From positions 2,108,001 through 2,172,000 of the forward strand of contig NZ_JAZKUG010000001.1 in the NCBI RefSeq assembly GCF_036625195.1: DNA of 64,000 nucleotides. The letters are read 5' to 3'. The first letter of the stretch is position 1. Each line of letters starts with the position of its first letter. Source of the DNA: Accumulibacter sp. (GTDB lineage: Bacteria > Pseudomonadota > Gammaproteobacteria > Burkholderiales > Rhodocyclaceae). The translations under genes were made by a program, and so were the position numbers. Positions 52,668 through 62,387 of this stretch are shown piece by piece. The notes under the pieces are model-generated. The model worked only from the letters and a program-made list of their open reading frames with translations, was not told the origin of the DNA and made no database searches.

Positions 52668-53283
52668 AAGCAGTCTCCTCTTGCTGGCGGCGCTGGCCGT
52701 TGGCCAACCGGTACTGGCCGGCGTGACGATCTTCTGTTGTCACGATGAATCGGGCAAGCAGGTGTGTGGCGATATCCTGCCGTCGGTTTGCGTTGGCCGC
52801 GCGTACCGCGAGATCGGCGTCTCCGGCCGGCCGGTGCGCACGGTCGAGGCGCCACTGACGCCCGAGCAGCGTGTCCAGAGGGCGGCCGAGGAGCAGCGCC
52901 GCCGCGAACAGGAGCGGCTTCTCAATGAGCAAAGACGCAAGGACCAGGCCTTGCTCAACACCTACGGCAGCGAGAAGGACATCGAGCTCATGCGGGCGCG
53001 CGCCGAAAGGGACGTCGCCGCCGCGATCAAGGCGGCCGAGGAGCGGATTGCCGAGATACGGCGTCAGCGCAAGCGCTTCGAGGACGAGGCCGAGTTCTAC
53101 AAGAACCGGCAGTTGCCGGTCGACGTGGCCAAGGGATTGCGCGATGCAGACCAGGAGATCAGGGCGCAGGAGTCGGTGATCGAATCGAAGAAGAAGGATC
53201 GCGAAGCGATCCGTCTGAAGTACGACGACGATCTGCGGCGCTTCGTCGAGCTGTCGAAGCGGCCGCCTTCGGGACGGCCGTGA
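52645..53283 (+). CDS. Exported coiled-coil protein, DUF4124-like N-terminus
   Basis: A 212-residue protein with a signal peptide (SSLLLLAALAVGQPVLA), then a Cys-containing segment VTIFCCHDESGKQVCGDILPS that resembles the start of DUF4124 domains. A long, highly charged coiled coil follows (about residues 70-205; heptads of Glu/Arg/Lys). It starts inside pyrE (23-base overlap) at ATG 52645. The function is unknown; it probably acts in the periplasm. Convergent with gatB. Confidence 0.78.
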   Translation: MALRVLPRSSLLLLAALAVGQPVLAGVTIFCCHDESGKQVCGDILPSVCVGRAYREIGVSGRPVRTVEAPLTPEQRVQRAAEEQRRREQERLLNEQRRKDQALLNTYGSEKDIELMRARAERDVAAAIKAAEERIAEIRRQRKRFEDEAEFYKNRQLPVDVAKGLRDADQEIRAQESVIESKKKDREAIRLKYDDDLRRFVELSKRPPSGRP

Positions 53284-53328
53284 CGGTCCCGCGACAATCG
53301 CTCCGCGAGGCGGCTGCCGGCTGCCGGG

Positions 53329-54783
53329 TCAGCCGAGCCTGTGACGCAACAGTTCGCTGACCCGTTGCGGGTTGGCCTGCCCACGCGTTGCCTTCATCAC
53401 CTGGCCAACCAGGGCGTTGAACGCCTTTTCCTTGCCCGACCTGAACTCGGCAACCATTCCCGGATTGGCAGCCAGCAAGTCGTCGATCAGCGCCGTCAGG
53501 GCGCTGTCGTCACTGATCTGCTGCAACCCTTCGCGGGCGATGATCTCGTCGGCAGAGCTGGTGTGCCCGCTGTTGCAGAGTTCATCGAAGACCTTGCGGG
53601 CCATGCTGGTCGAGATCGTGCCGTCGGCGATGCGGGCAATCAGTCGGCCGAGTTGCGTCGCCGAGACCGGTGATTGGCCAATCTCTCGGTCTTCCCGGTT
53701 CAGTCGTGCCGCCAGGTCGACCATGACCCAGTTGGCGCAGATCTTGGCGTTTTCCCTGCCCGCCGCGACCACCGTCGCTTCGTAGTAGTTCGCCAGATCG
53801 AGTGAAGCGGTCAGCACGCGCGCGTCGTAAGCGGACAGCCCGCAGTCGGCGATCAGCCGCTCGCGCTTGGCGGCCGGCAGTTCGGGCAGTTCGGCGCGTA
53901 CCTGCTCGACCCATTGCGGGTCGATGATCAGGGGCAGCAGGTCCGGGTCGGGAAAATAGCGGTAATCGTGCGCGTCCTCCTTCGAACGCATGGCCCGCGT
54001 CTCGCCGCCAGCGGGGTCGAACAGCACCGTCGACTGCTCGATGATGCCGCCGTCCTCGATGGTGGCGATCTGCCACTGCACCTCGTAGTCGATCGCCTGT
54101 TGCAGGAAGCGGAAGGAATTGAGGTTCTTGATCTCGCGCCGGGTACCCAGACGCACTTCGCCGGCCGGCCTGACCGAAACGTTGGCATCGCAGCGGAACG
54201 AGCCTTCCTGCATGTTGCCGTCGCAGATACCGATCCAGCGAACCAGGGCGTGCAGCGCCCGGGCATAGGCGACAGCTTCCACGGCGGAGCGCATGTCGGG
54301 CTCGCTGACGATTTCGAGCAGCGGCGTGCCAGCGCGGTTGAGGTCGATTCCCGATCTGCCCTGGGCGGTTGGCCCGAGTCCTTCGTGCAGCGACTTGCCG
54401 GCATCCTCCTCGAGGTGGGCCCGCGTCAGGGAGATGAGCTTCTCCTTCTCGCCGAACTGGATTGGCAGACCGCCGCCGCGTACCACGGGTAGCTCGTACT
54501 GGCTGATTTGATAGCCCTTGGGCAGGTCTGGATAGAAGTAGTTCTTGCGCGCAAAGACCGATTTCGCGGCGACCTCGCCGCCCACCGCGAGACCGAAGCG
54601 GATGGCGCATTCGACGGCCGCCTTGTTGAGTACCGGCAGCACCCCGGGCAGAGCGATATCCACGGCATTGGCCTGCAGGTTGGGGGCAGCACCGAAGGCG
54701 GTCGAACTGCCGGAAAAGATCTTCGACGCGGTCGACAGCTGGACATGCGTTTCAATGCCGATGACGACTTCCCAGTGTTTCAT
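53329..54783 (-). CDS. gatB: Aspartyl/glutamyl-tRNA amidotransferase subunit B
   Basis: The 484-residue tRNA-binding and kinase subunit of GatCAB, which converts Glu-tRNA(Gln) and Asp-tRNA(Asn) to the amidated forms. WEVVIGIETHVQLSTASKIFSGS, LPGVLPVLN, KNYFYPDLPKGYQISQYELP and DLNRAGTPLLEIVSEPD are typical; the YqeY-like C-terminal domain follows. Ends at 53329, convergent with the coiled-coil gene. gatA lies 109 bases upstream on the same strand. Confidence 0.98.
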   Translation of the reverse strand: MKHWEVVIGIETHVQLSTASKIFSGSSTAFGAAPNLQANAVDIALPGVLPVLNKAAVECAIRFGLAVGGEVAAKSVFARKNYFYPDLPKGYQISQYELPVVRGGGLPIQFGEKEKLISLTRAHLEEDAGKSLHEGLGPTAQGRSGIDLNRAGTPLLEIVSEPDMRSAVEAVAYARALHALVRWIGICDGNMQEGSFRCDANVSVRPAGEVRLGTRREIKNLNSFRFLQQAIDYEVQWQIATIEDGGIIEQSTVLFDPAGGETRAMRSKEDAHDYRYFPDPDLLPLIIDPQWVEQVRAELPELPAAKRERLIADCGLSAYDARVLTASLDLANYYEATVVAAGRENAKICANWVMVDLAARLNREDREIGQSPVSATQLGRLIARIADGTISTSMARKVFDELCNSGHTSSADEIIAREGLQQISDDSALTALIDDLLAANPGMVAEFRSGKEKAFNALVGQVMKATRGQANPQRVSELLRHRLG

Positions 54784-54892
54784 CTTTGCTTGCTCACTCT
54801 ACAAGGGCCGCAGCCGCCGGGCGGCGATGGTCGCGACGGGGCGGAACGGGGTCGCCGGGTCGGCGGCCTGCCCGACCGGAAGCTTTGGCCTC

Positions 54893-56362
54893 TCAGGCAT
54901 GACCGGCCGGGCACTGCCGGTGCCAGTCGGTCACCTGCTGATAGCGGTGGGCGACGTCGAGCAGCCGAGCCTCGGTGAAGTAGTTGCCGATCAATTGCAG
55001 GCCTGCCGGCAGGCCGCCGGCAAAGCCGCAGGGAATCGACATCGCCGGCAGTCCCGCCAGATTGACGGCGATGGTGTAGATGTCGGAGAGATACATCTGC
55101 ACCGGATCGGCAGCCTTCTCGCCAAGCCGGAAAGCGGTGCTCGGGCTGGTCGGCCCGAGGACGACGTCGCATTGTCGGAAAGCCTCGGCAAAGTCGTCGG
55201 CGATCAGCCGGCGGATGCGCTGGGCCTGCAGGTAATACGCGTCGTAGTAGCCGTGCGAGAGGACATAGGTGCCGATCAGGATGCGGCGCTTGACCTCGGC
55301 GCCGAAGCCCTGCGCGCGGGTCTTGCAGTACATGTCGGTGAGGTCGTCGTAGGCGGGGGCGCGGTAGCCGTAGCGGACGCCGTCGAAGCGTGCCAGATTC
55401 GAGCTCGCCTCTGCCGGTGCGATCACATAGTACGCGGCGACCGAGAGACTCATGCTCGGCAGGCTGACAGGCACGGTCTCGGCGCCGAGCTGGCGGTATT
55501 CGGCAATGGCGGCTTCGATCAACTGCATGACGTCCGGGCTGCAGCCGCCGCCAAAGAACTGCTCCGGCAGGCCGATGCGCAGTCCGGCCAGCGGCCTGCT
55601 GCCCGTGGCAGCCGTGAGTTCGCGGGTGAAATCCTCGCGCGGACGGTCGAGACTCGTCGAGTCGAGTTCGTCGAAGCCGGCCATGCAGTTGAGCAGCAAG
55701 GCGCAGTCGGCTGCGGAACGGGCGAGTGGGCCCGCCTGGTCGAGCGACGAGGCGAAGGCGATCATGCCGTAGCGTGAGACGACGCCATAGGTTGGCTTCA
55801 TCCCGGAAAGGTTGCACAAGGCAGCAGGCTGACGAATCGATCCGCCGGTGTCGGTGCCGGTTGCCGCTGGCGCCAGACGGGCCGCCACCGCCGCTGCCGA
55901 GCCACCGGACGAGCCGCCGGGAACGCGATCGAGTGCCCAGGGATTGGCTGTCGGGCCATGGAACGAGGTTTCGGTCGAGGAACCCATGGCGAACTCGTCC
56001 ATGTTGGTCTTGCCGAGCAGCACCGCGCCGGCCTGCTGGAAGCGGCTGATCACCGTTGCATCATAGGGGCTGACGAAGTTGCCCAGCATCTTCGAGCCGC
56101 AGGTCGTCAGCCAGTCCTTGGCGCAGAAGATATCCTTGTGCGCGATCGGAATCCCGGTCAGCGGCTGCGTGTCGCCTCGCGCCAGCCGCGCGTCGGCGGC
56201 TCGCGCCTGTGCCAGGCTGCGCTCCGGGGCGACGGTGATGAAGGCGTTCAGCTGCGGGTTGTGACGGGCGATGCGATCGAGGTAGAGCGTCGTCAGCTCG
56301 ACGCTCGAGATTCGTCGGCTGGCGAGGGCCTGCGCAATGTCGGCGAGACTGTGTTCGATCAT
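54893..56362 (-). CDS. gatA: Aspartyl/glutamyl-tRNA amidotransferase subunit A
   Basis: The 489-residue amidase-signature subunit that releases ammonia from glutamine. The catalytic triad is Lys76 (IAHKD), Ser151 (GGSSGGS) and nucleophile Ser175 (DTGGSIRQPA). The C-terminal part has YDDLTDMYCKTRAQGFGAEVKRRIL. The ATG at 56362 overlaps the gatC stop (ATGA). Confidence 0.98.
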   Translation of the reverse strand: MIEHSLADIAQALASRRISSVELTTLYLDRIARHNPQLNAFITVAPERSLAQARAADARLARGDTQPLTGIPIAHKDIFCAKDWLTTCGSKMLGNFVSPYDATVISRFQQAGAVLLGKTNMDEFAMGSSTETSFHGPTANPWALDRVPGGSSGGSAAAVAARLAPAATGTDTGGSIRQPAALCNLSGMKPTYGVVSRYGMIAFASSLDQAGPLARSAADCALLLNCMAGFDELDSTSLDRPREDFTRELTAATGSRPLAGLRIGLPEQFFGGGCSPDVMQLIEAAIAEYRQLGAETVPVSLPSMSLSVAAYYVIAPAEASSNLARFDGVRYGYRAPAYDDLTDMYCKTRAQGFGAEVKRRILIGTYVLSHGYYDAYYLQAQRIRRLIADDFAEAFRQCDVVLGPTSPSTAFRLGEKAADPVQMYLSDIYTIAVNLAGLPAMSIPCGFAGGLPAGLQLIGNYFTEARLLDVAHRYQQVTDWHRQCPAGHA

Positions 56363-56655
56363 TCGATGACCCTTGGCACGAGGTAAAGTCCTGCGTCGGC
56401 CTCCGGCGCGATTGCCTGGAAGGCAGATCGCCAGGCCAGCTGATCGCTCTCGGTCACGCCGTCGGGCCGCAGGCGCTGCGCCAGGTCCTGCGCGTGCGCC
56501 ATCGGTTCGACGCCTTGCGTGTCGATGGCCTGCATCGTCTCGATCAGGCCGAAGATCTCGTTGAGCTGGCCAAGGGTGCTGCGCGCCTCGGTGTCGTCGA
56601 CTTCGATGCGGGCCAGGTGGGCAATGCGGTGGACTTGGTCGAGGGTGAGCGACAT
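56359..56655 (-). CDS. gatC: Aspartyl/glutamyl-tRNA amidotransferase subunit C
   Basis: The 98-residue GatC, which stabilises GatA. LDQVHRIAHLARIEVDD and the C-terminal DAGLYLVPRVIE are characteristic. The start MSLTLDQ (56655) is chosen by similarity; an open stretch upstream, through the promoter region, lacks it. First gene of gatC-gatA-gatB. Confidence 0.96.
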   Translation of the reverse strand: MSLTLDQVHRIAHLARIEVDDTEARSTLGQLNEIFGLIETMQAIDTQGVEPMAHAQDLAQRLRPDGVTESDQLAWRSAFQAIAPEADAGLYLVPRVIE

Positions 56656-56758
56656 GGTTACGAAATCACTAAGGTGGTAAACGGGCGAGCCATATAAGGT
56701 ATCATAAAAGTTTTTCCCACCGCAGCCCCGGCTTGGGGCCATCACGGATTTCGCAAGC
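56656..56758. promoter_or_regulatory. Divergent gatC/mreB promoter region
   Basis: A 103-base AT-richer gap that must serve both operons. TATAAG (56693-56698) and TATCAT (56700-56705) are candidate -10 elements toward mreB; TTATAT on the opposite strand overlaps them and could serve gatC. No -35 is clear on either strand. Confidence 0.4.
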
Positions 56759-57802
56759 ATGTTCAGTTTTCTGCGCAGTTACTTCTCGAATGATCTGGCG
56801 ATCGATCTCGGTACCGCCAACACGCTGATCTACGTGCGCTCGAAAGGGATCGTTCTCGATGAACCGTCGGTCGTCGCCATCCGGACCGAGGGCGGTCCAA
56901 GCTCGAAGAAGACCATCCAGGCGGTCGGCAAGTCGGCCAAGGAAATGCTCGGCAAGGCGCCGGGGGCGCTGACCGTCATCCGGCCGATGAAGGACGGCGT
57001 GATCGCCGACTTCACGGTCACCGAGCAGATGCTGAAGCAGTTCATCAAGAAGGTGCATGACTCGCGCCTTTTGTCACCGTCGCCACGGATCATCATCTGC
57101 GTGCCGTCGGGGTCGACCCAGGTCGAACGGCGGGCGATCCGCGAGTCGGCAATCGGTGCCGGTGCCAGCCAGGTCTTCCTCATCGAGGAGCCGATGGCGG
57201 CAGCCATCGGTGCTGGTCTGCCGGTCTCCGAGCCGACCGGATCGATGGTCGTCGACATCGGCGGCGGGACGACCGAGGTCGGCGTCATCTCGCTCGGTGG
57301 CATGGTCTATGCGGGTTCGGTGCGGGTCGGCGGCGACAAGCTCGACGAGGCGATCATGAACTACATCAGTCGCAACTACGGCATGCTCATCGGCGAGAAC
57401 ACCGCCGAGAACATCAAGAAGCGGATCGGGTCGGCGTTTCCCGGTGCCGAGGTGCGCGAGATGGAAGTGTCGGGAATCAACAAGGCTGAAGGCATTCCGC
57501 GCAAGTTCACCATCTCCTCGAACGAGATCCTCGAGGCACTGACCGAACCGTTGAACAGCGTCGTCTCGGCGGTCAAGTCGGCGCTCGAGAAGACCCCGCC
57601 CGAGCTCGGTGCCGACATTGCCGAGAAGGGCATGGTCCTGACCGGAGGTGGCGCGCTGCTGCGCGACATCGACCGGCTGCTGATGGAAGAAACCGGTCTG
57701 CCGGTGATCGTCGCCGAGGAGCCACTGACCTGCGTCGCGCGCGGCTGCGGTCTGGCGCTCGAGAAGATGGACAATCTCGGCAGCATCTTCGCTTCCGACT
57801 GA
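56759..57802 (+). CDS. mreB: Rod shape-determining protein MreB
   Basis: A 347-residue actin homologue that guides cell-wall elongation. It shows FLRSYFSNDLAIDLGTANTLIY (phosphate 1), VVDIGGGTTEVGVISLGG (phosphate 2) and LTGGGALLRDIDRLL (adenosine motif). First gene of mreB-mreC-mreD-mrdA-rodA-rlpA, divergent from gatC. Confidence 0.98.
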   Translation: MFSFLRSYFSNDLAIDLGTANTLIYVRSKGIVLDEPSVVAIRTEGGPSSKKTIQAVGKSAKEMLGKAPGALTVIRPMKDGVIADFTVTEQMLKQFIKKVHDSRLLSPSPRIIICVPSGSTQVERRAIRESAIGAGASQVFLIEEPMAAAIGAGLPVSEPTGSMVVDIGGGTTEVGVISLGGMVYAGSVRVGGDKLDEAIMNYISRNYGMLIGENTAENIKKRIGSAFPGAEVREMEVSGINKAEGIPRKFTISSNEILEALTEPLNSVVSAVKSALEKTPPELGADIAEKGMVLTGGGALLRDIDRLLMEETGLPVIVAEEPLTCVARGCGLALEKMDNLGSIFASD

Positions 57803-57850
57803 TCCGTGGCGGCGGCACTGCCGTGCGCTGCCAGTTGCCAGGCCTGAGCG

Positions 57851-58774
57851 ATGGAAAACCAGCCGCCACCCTTCTTCAAGCGCGGCCCGGCGCCGTTGGC
57901 GCTGCTTTCGTTCTACGTCGCGCTTTCGGTTGCTCTTCTGGTCGTCGATGCGCGCCTGCAGGCGCTGGAGGTCGTGCGCCAGGCGTTGTCGCTGTTCACG
58001 CAGCCGCTGCAGCAACTGGCGCACCTGCCGGCGCATTCAGTCGCCAGCGCCGGCGATTACTTCGTCAGCCTGACCCACCTGCGCGAGGAGAATGCCCGTC
58101 TGCAGCAGGCTCGCATGGAAAAGGCGACGACCGTGCTGCGCACGCAGCAGCTGGAAGCCGAAAACGAACGTCTGCGCAAGCTGCTTGGCGTCAAGGAGCG
58201 GCAGCATGCCAGGGGTCAGGTGGCACAGATCCTGTACACGGCGCGTGATCCCTACACACGACGCATCGTCATCGACAGGGGGCAACAGGATCAGGTTGTC
58301 GCCGGCCTGCCGGTGATCGACGACGCCGGCGTCGTTGGCCAGGTGACACGGGTCTTCCCCTTCGTCGCCGAGGTCACCCTGATCACCGACAAGGAGCAGG
58401 CGGTACCGGTACAGATCGTTCGTACCGGTCAGCGCTCGGTCGTCTTCGGGCTTGGCAACGGGCAGCTCGAGCTGCGTTTCCTGCCGGCCAACGCCGACGT
58501 GCAGAACGGCGACGAGCTCGTGACTTCCGGTCTCGACGGCATCTTTCTGCCCGGCTTTCCCGTTGCCCGGGTAGTGCATGTCGAGCGTGACACCTCGTAC
58601 TCCTTCGCCCGCATCTTCTGCATGCCGCTGGCGGGCGTCGAGAACTTCAGCGAGGTGATGGTTCTCGAGCAGCGGCCGCCGGTTGCCCTGCCCGCGGAAA
58701 TTGCGCAACCAGGCCGCGAGGCGAAGGCGCTCAAGTCACCGTCGGCACGCAAGAAGCGACTCAGGAGGGAGTAG
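57851..58774 (+). CDS. mreC: Rod shape-determining protein MreC
   Basis: A 307-residue bitopic inner-membrane protein. A single membrane helix (about 15-35) is followed by a coiled coil (about 70-115, EENARLQQARMEKAT) and the periplasmic beta domains with GLPVIDDAGVVGQVTRVFPF and GDELVTSGLDGIFLPGFPV. It links MreB to the elongation synthases. It lies 48 bases after mreB; mreD starts 4 bases after its stop. Confidence 0.96.
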   Translation: MENQPPPFFKRGPAPLALLSFYVALSVALLVVDARLQALEVVRQALSLFTQPLQQLAHLPAHSVASAGDYFVSLTHLREENARLQQARMEKATTVLRTQQLEAENERLRKLLGVKERQHARGQVAQILYTARDPYTRRIVIDRGQQDQVVAGLPVIDDAGVVGQVTRVFPFVAEVTLITDKEQAVPVQIVRTGQRSVVFGLGNGQLELRFLPANADVQNGDELVTSGLDGIFLPGFPVARVVHVERDTSYSFARIFCMPLAGVENFSEVMVLEQRPPVALPAEIAQPGREAKALKSPSARKKRLRRE

Positions 58775-58778
58775 GCGC

Positions 58779-59303
58779 ATGCAGACCAGCTATCGTTCTT
58801 CCGCCCGCATCCTGCTGCCGGTTCGCCCGTGGTTCATCGCCTGCAGTCTGGCTGCGGCGCTGCTGTTGAACCTGCTGCCAACTGCTCCCTGGCCCGGCCT
58901 GCCGGACTGGCTGGCGCTCGTTCTGGTCTTCTGGAGCGTCCGCGAGCCGCGCCGTGTCGGGATGGGGCTCGCCTTTCTCTGCGGCATTGCGATGGACGTG
59001 GCCGATGCCGGACTGCTGGGGCAGCATGCACTGGCCTATGTCCTGGCGGTCTATGGGGGCGGCTCACTGTCGCGGCGGATCCTCTGGTTCCCGCTCGCGC
59101 AGCAGGCGCTGCATGTCCTTCCACTGTTGCTGCTGGTGCCGTTGGTGCAGGTCGCCGTACGCACCGTCGCTGGTGGGGAATTCCCGGGCATCGGCTACCT
59201 TCTGGGGCCTCTGCTGGCGACCCTGCTCTGGCCTGTGCTGACCTTCGTTCTCCTGTTGCCACAACATCAGTCCGTCGACCATGATGCCAATCGTCCGCTC
59301 TGA
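58779..59303 (+). CDS. mreD: Rod shape-determining protein MreD
   Basis: A 174-residue membrane protein with about five or six helices. WLALVLVFWSVREPRRVGMGLAFLCGIAMDVADAGLLGQHALAY is the conserved core of MreD. The ATG at 58779 lies 4 bases after the mreC stop; an open upstream extension is in the mreC frame-shifted region and lacks similarity. Confidence 0.94.
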   Translation: MQTSYRSSARILLPVRPWFIACSLAAALLLNLLPTAPWPGLPDWLALVLVFWSVREPRRVGMGLAFLCGIAMDVADAGLLGQHALAYVLAVYGGGSLSRRILWFPLAQQALHVLPLLLLVPLVQVAVRTVAGGEFPGIGYLLGPLLATLLWPVLTFVLLLPQHQSVDHDANRPL

Positions 59304-59384
59304 GCAACGGCCCGAAGTTCTGCTGCGGTCTCCACGGGGAACCTCCGCAGTACCGGCGCTGCCGCTTCACTGAAGGGGGTACGC

Positions 59385-61280
59385 GTGCTCGCTCGTCAGT
59401 CGCAGCTCGTTGCTCCCGATCGCGAACTCGAGCGCTTCCGTTTTCGCGTCAGCCTCGCAGGTTTTGCCGTCTTTGCCGCTTTCGTCGTCCTCGCTACCCG
59501 TCTCTTCCACCTGCAGGTCGTACAGCACGATTACTACTCCACCCGCGCCGAGGACAACCGCATCTCGCTGGTGCCGATCGTTCCCAACCGCGGGGTCATC
59601 GTCGATCGCCACGGGACCGTGCTGGCGCGCAACTACTCGGCCTTCACCCTCGAGATCACGCCGTCGCGCGTCGACGACCTCGACGCCACCATCGAAGGTC
59701 TGGGCAAGCTGATCGAAATCCTGCCGAAGGACCGGAAGCGCTTCCGCCGGCTGCTCGAGGAGAGCAAGACCTTCGAGAGTCTGCCGATCCGCTCGCGGCT
59801 GAGCGAGGAGGAAGTGGCGCGCTTTGCAGCCAACCGCTACCTCTTTCCCGGCGTCGAGGTCAAGGCGCGTCTTTTCCGCCACTATCCCGAGGGTTCGGTC
59901 GGTGCCCATGCCATCGGCTACATCAGCCGGATCAACAGGCGCGACCTCGAGATCATCGAGGACAACGAACAGACGAACAATTACAAGGGAACCGACCATA
60001 TCGGCAAGTCGGGGGTGGAGCAGAAGTACGAGTTCCAGCTGCACGGCGAGACCGGTTACGAACAGGTCGAGATCGACGCCGGCGGTCGCGCCGTGCGCAG
60101 CCTGTCGCGCAGCGCTCCGGTGCAGGGCAACAACCTGACCCTGACGCTGGACATCAAGTTGCAGGAGATGGCCGAGAAGGCTTTCGGCGACCGCCGTGGC
60201 GCGCTGGTGGCGATCGAGCCGGCGACCGGCGGCATCCTCGCGCTGGTGTCGGTGCCGACCTTCGACCCCAACCTGTTCATCGACGGCATCCGCAGCGACG
60301 ACTGGGATCAGCTCAACAACTCACCCGACAAGCCCTTGCTCAATCGCGCACTGAATGGTGCCTATCCGCCAGGGTCGACCTTCAAGCCCTTCATGGCGCT
60401 GGCGGCGCTGGAGACCGGCAAGCGGACGCCCGGGCAGGCCATCTCCGATCCGGGCGTCTTCAATTTTGGCGGGCATCAGTTCCGTGACGACAAGAAGGGC
60501 GGACACGGCATGGTCGACATGCACAAGTCGATCGTCGTCTCCTGCGATACCTACTACTATGTCCTGGCCAATGACATGGGGATCGACGCGATCGCCCGTT
60601 TCATGGGCCAACTCGGTTTCGGGCAGCGCACCGGCGTCGACATCGAGGGTGAGTCGCCGGGAGTGCTGCCTTCACCCGAGTGGAAGAAGCGCCGTTTCCG
60701 GCGGCCCGAGCAACAAAAGTGGTTTGCCGGCGAAACGATCTCGATCGGCATCGGCCAGGGTTACAATTCCTATACGCCGATCCAGCTGGCGCAGGCCACC
60801 GCGACGATCGCCAACAACGGCATCATGTACCGCCCGCATCTGGTCAAGTACATCACCGACAGCCGCACAGGCGAGAAGACGATGATCGAGCCCGAGCCAC
60901 TGCGCGTCCTGCCCTGGAAGCGGCAGAACGTCGAGGTGATCAAGCGGGCGCTGGTCGGGGTCAATATCGGCGGCACCAGCGCGCGCGCCTTCGCCGGCGC
61001 TGGCTACACCTCGGCCGGCAAGACCGGAACGGCGCAGGTTTTCAGCCTCAGGGGTGCCGAGTACAAGGCCTCGCGGCTGAAGCAGGAACTGCGTGACCAT
61101 GCCCTGTTCATCGCCTACGCGCCCGCCGAGCAACCGAAGATCGCCGTCGCCGTGCTGGTCGAGAACGGTGGCTTTGGCGCCCAGTCGGCGGCACCGATCG
61201 CGCGCATGGTTTTCGATTACTACCTGCTCGGCAAGCTGCCGAAGGGGGCTGCGAAGGAAGACGATGTCGAGGGAGACTGA
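59385..61280 (+). CDS. mrdA: Penicillin-binding protein 2
   Basis: A 631-residue monofunctional class B transpeptidase of the elongasome. The N-terminal membrane helix (about 20-43) precedes the dimerisation domain with NRGVIVDRHG. The active-site motifs are STFK (Ser near 331), SCD in SCDTYYYV, and KTGTAQ. The start is GTG at 59385, with GAAGGGGG upstream. rodA starts 3 bases after its stop. Confidence 0.97.
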   Translation: MLARQSQLVAPDRELERFRFRVSLAGFAVFAAFVVLATRLFHLQVVQHDYYSTRAEDNRISLVPIVPNRGVIVDRHGTVLARNYSAFTLEITPSRVDDLDATIEGLGKLIEILPKDRKRFRRLLEESKTFESLPIRSRLSEEEVARFAANRYLFPGVEVKARLFRHYPEGSVGAHAIGYISRINRRDLEIIEDNEQTNNYKGTDHIGKSGVEQKYEFQLHGETGYEQVEIDAGGRAVRSLSRSAPVQGNNLTLTLDIKLQEMAEKAFGDRRGALVAIEPATGGILALVSVPTFDPNLFIDGIRSDDWDQLNNSPDKPLLNRALNGAYPPGSTFKPFMALAALETGKRTPGQAISDPGVFNFGGHQFRDDKKGGHGMVDMHKSIVVSCDTYYYVLANDMGIDAIARFMGQLGFGQRTGVDIEGESPGVLPSPEWKKRRFRRPEQQKWFAGETISIGIGQGYNSYTPIQLAQATATIANNGIMYRPHLVKYITDSRTGEKTMIEPEPLRVLPWKRQNVEVIKRALVGVNIGGTSARAFAGAGYTSAGKTGTAQVFSLRGAEYKASRLKQELRDHALFIAYAPAEQPKIAVAVLVENGGFGAQSAAPIARMVFDYYLLGKLPKGAAKEDDVEGD

Positions 61281-61283
61281 CTG

Positions 61284-62387
61284 ATGCCGCAGCTGCTGCA
61301 GCGCGCGTGGGTACGCCTCGTCGCGCGCGTCGACGGACCGCTCCTGCTGCTGACGCTGGCGCTGATGGCAACCGGTCTGGCGACGGTCTACAGTGCCACC
61401 GCCGACAGCAGCAGCCGCCTTCTCGCGCAAGCGTTGAACATGGCCGTTGGCGTGGCCGTGATGTGGACGGTGGCACAGTTGCCACCGCAGAAGCTGATGC
61501 GCTTCGGTGTTCCGCTCTACCTTGCTGGCGTCGTCCTGCTGATCCTCGTCTTCTTCTTCGGCATCAAGGTGAACGGCGCCAGGCGCTGGCTGTCGCTTGG
61601 TTTCACGCGCATCCAGCCGGCGGAGGTGCTGAAGATCGCCGTGCCGCTGATGCTCGCCTGGTACTTCCACAAGCACGAGGCGGCACTGAAGGCGCGTCAC
61701 TACGCAGTCGCCTGCCTGCTGCTGCTGCTTCCCTTCGCGCTGATCGCCAAGCAGCCCGATCTGGGAACGGCGATCCTGGTCGGTGCTGCCGGCTTCTACG
61801 TCATCTTCTTCGCCGGTCTGCCGTGGAAAGTGATCATCGGCCTGCTGGCGGCCGCCGCGGCCGCCGCGCCCTTCGCCTGGACGATGCTGCACGACTATCA
61901 GCGCAAGCGCATCCTGACGCTGATCGATCCGAGCAGCGACCCGCTCGGCGCCGGCTATCACATCATCCAGTCGACGATCGCCATCGGTTCCGGTGGCAGC
62001 TTCGGCAAGGGCTGGCTGGAGGGGACCCAGACCCACCTCGAGTTCATTCCGGAACGCCACACTGATTTCATTTTCGCCGTCTATGCCGAGGAGCGTGGTT
62101 TGCTCGGCAACGTCGTCCTCCTGCTGCTCTACCTGTTGCTGATCGGGCGCGGGCTGATGATCGCCGCCAATGCCTCGACGCTCTTTGCACGCGTTCTCGC
62201 CGGCTCGATCACGCTCAGCCTGTTTACCTACGTCTTCGTGAACGTCGGCATGGTCAGCGGCATCCTGCCGGTGGTCGGCGTGCCGCTGCCGTACATGAGC
62301 TACGGCGGGACGGCGCTCGTCACCCTGTCGGTGGGGGTCGGCATACTGATGAGCATCCACACGCACCGGATGCTGGTGCGGCCGTGA
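61284..62387 (+). CDS. rodA: RodA peptidoglycan glycosyltransferase
   Basis: A 367-residue SEDS-family polymerase with about ten membrane segments. VNGARRWLSLGFTRIQPAEVLK, KQPDLGTAILV, EFIPERHTDFIFAVYAEE and LPVVGVPLPYMSYGGTALV are conserved in RodA. It polymerises glycan strands with PBP2. Its stop overlaps the rlpA GTG start. Confidence 0.97.
   Translation: MPQLLQRAWVRLVARVDGPLLLLTLALMATGLATVYSATADSSSRLLAQALNMAVGVAVMWTVAQLPPQKLMRFGVPLYLAGVVLLILVFFFGIKVNGARRWLSLGFTRIQPAEVLKIAVPLMLAWYFHKHEAALKARHYAVACLLLLLPFALIAKQPDLGTAILVGAAGFYVIFFAGLPWKVIIGLLAAAAAAAPFAWTMLHDYQRKRILTLIDPSSDPLGAGYHIIQSTIAIGSGGSFGKGWLEGTQTHLEFIPERHTDFIFAVYAEERGLLGNVVLLLLYLLLIGRGLMIAANASTLFARVLAGSITLSLFTYVFVNVGMVSGILPVVGVPLPYMSYGGTALVTLSVGVGILMSIHTHRMLVRP

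Noticed and set aside
53318..53335. CGGCTG-CCGGGT-CAGCCG hairpin as a terminator between the coiled-coil gene and gatB
   Set aside because: The stem is only 6 bp and overlaps the gatB stop; such hairpins are common by chance at this GC content.
60672..62366. 564-residue minus-strand open frame across mrdA and rodA
   Set aside because: It is an antisense shadow in high-GC DNA; His/Gln/Arg-rich with no recognisable domain, opposite two well-supported genes.
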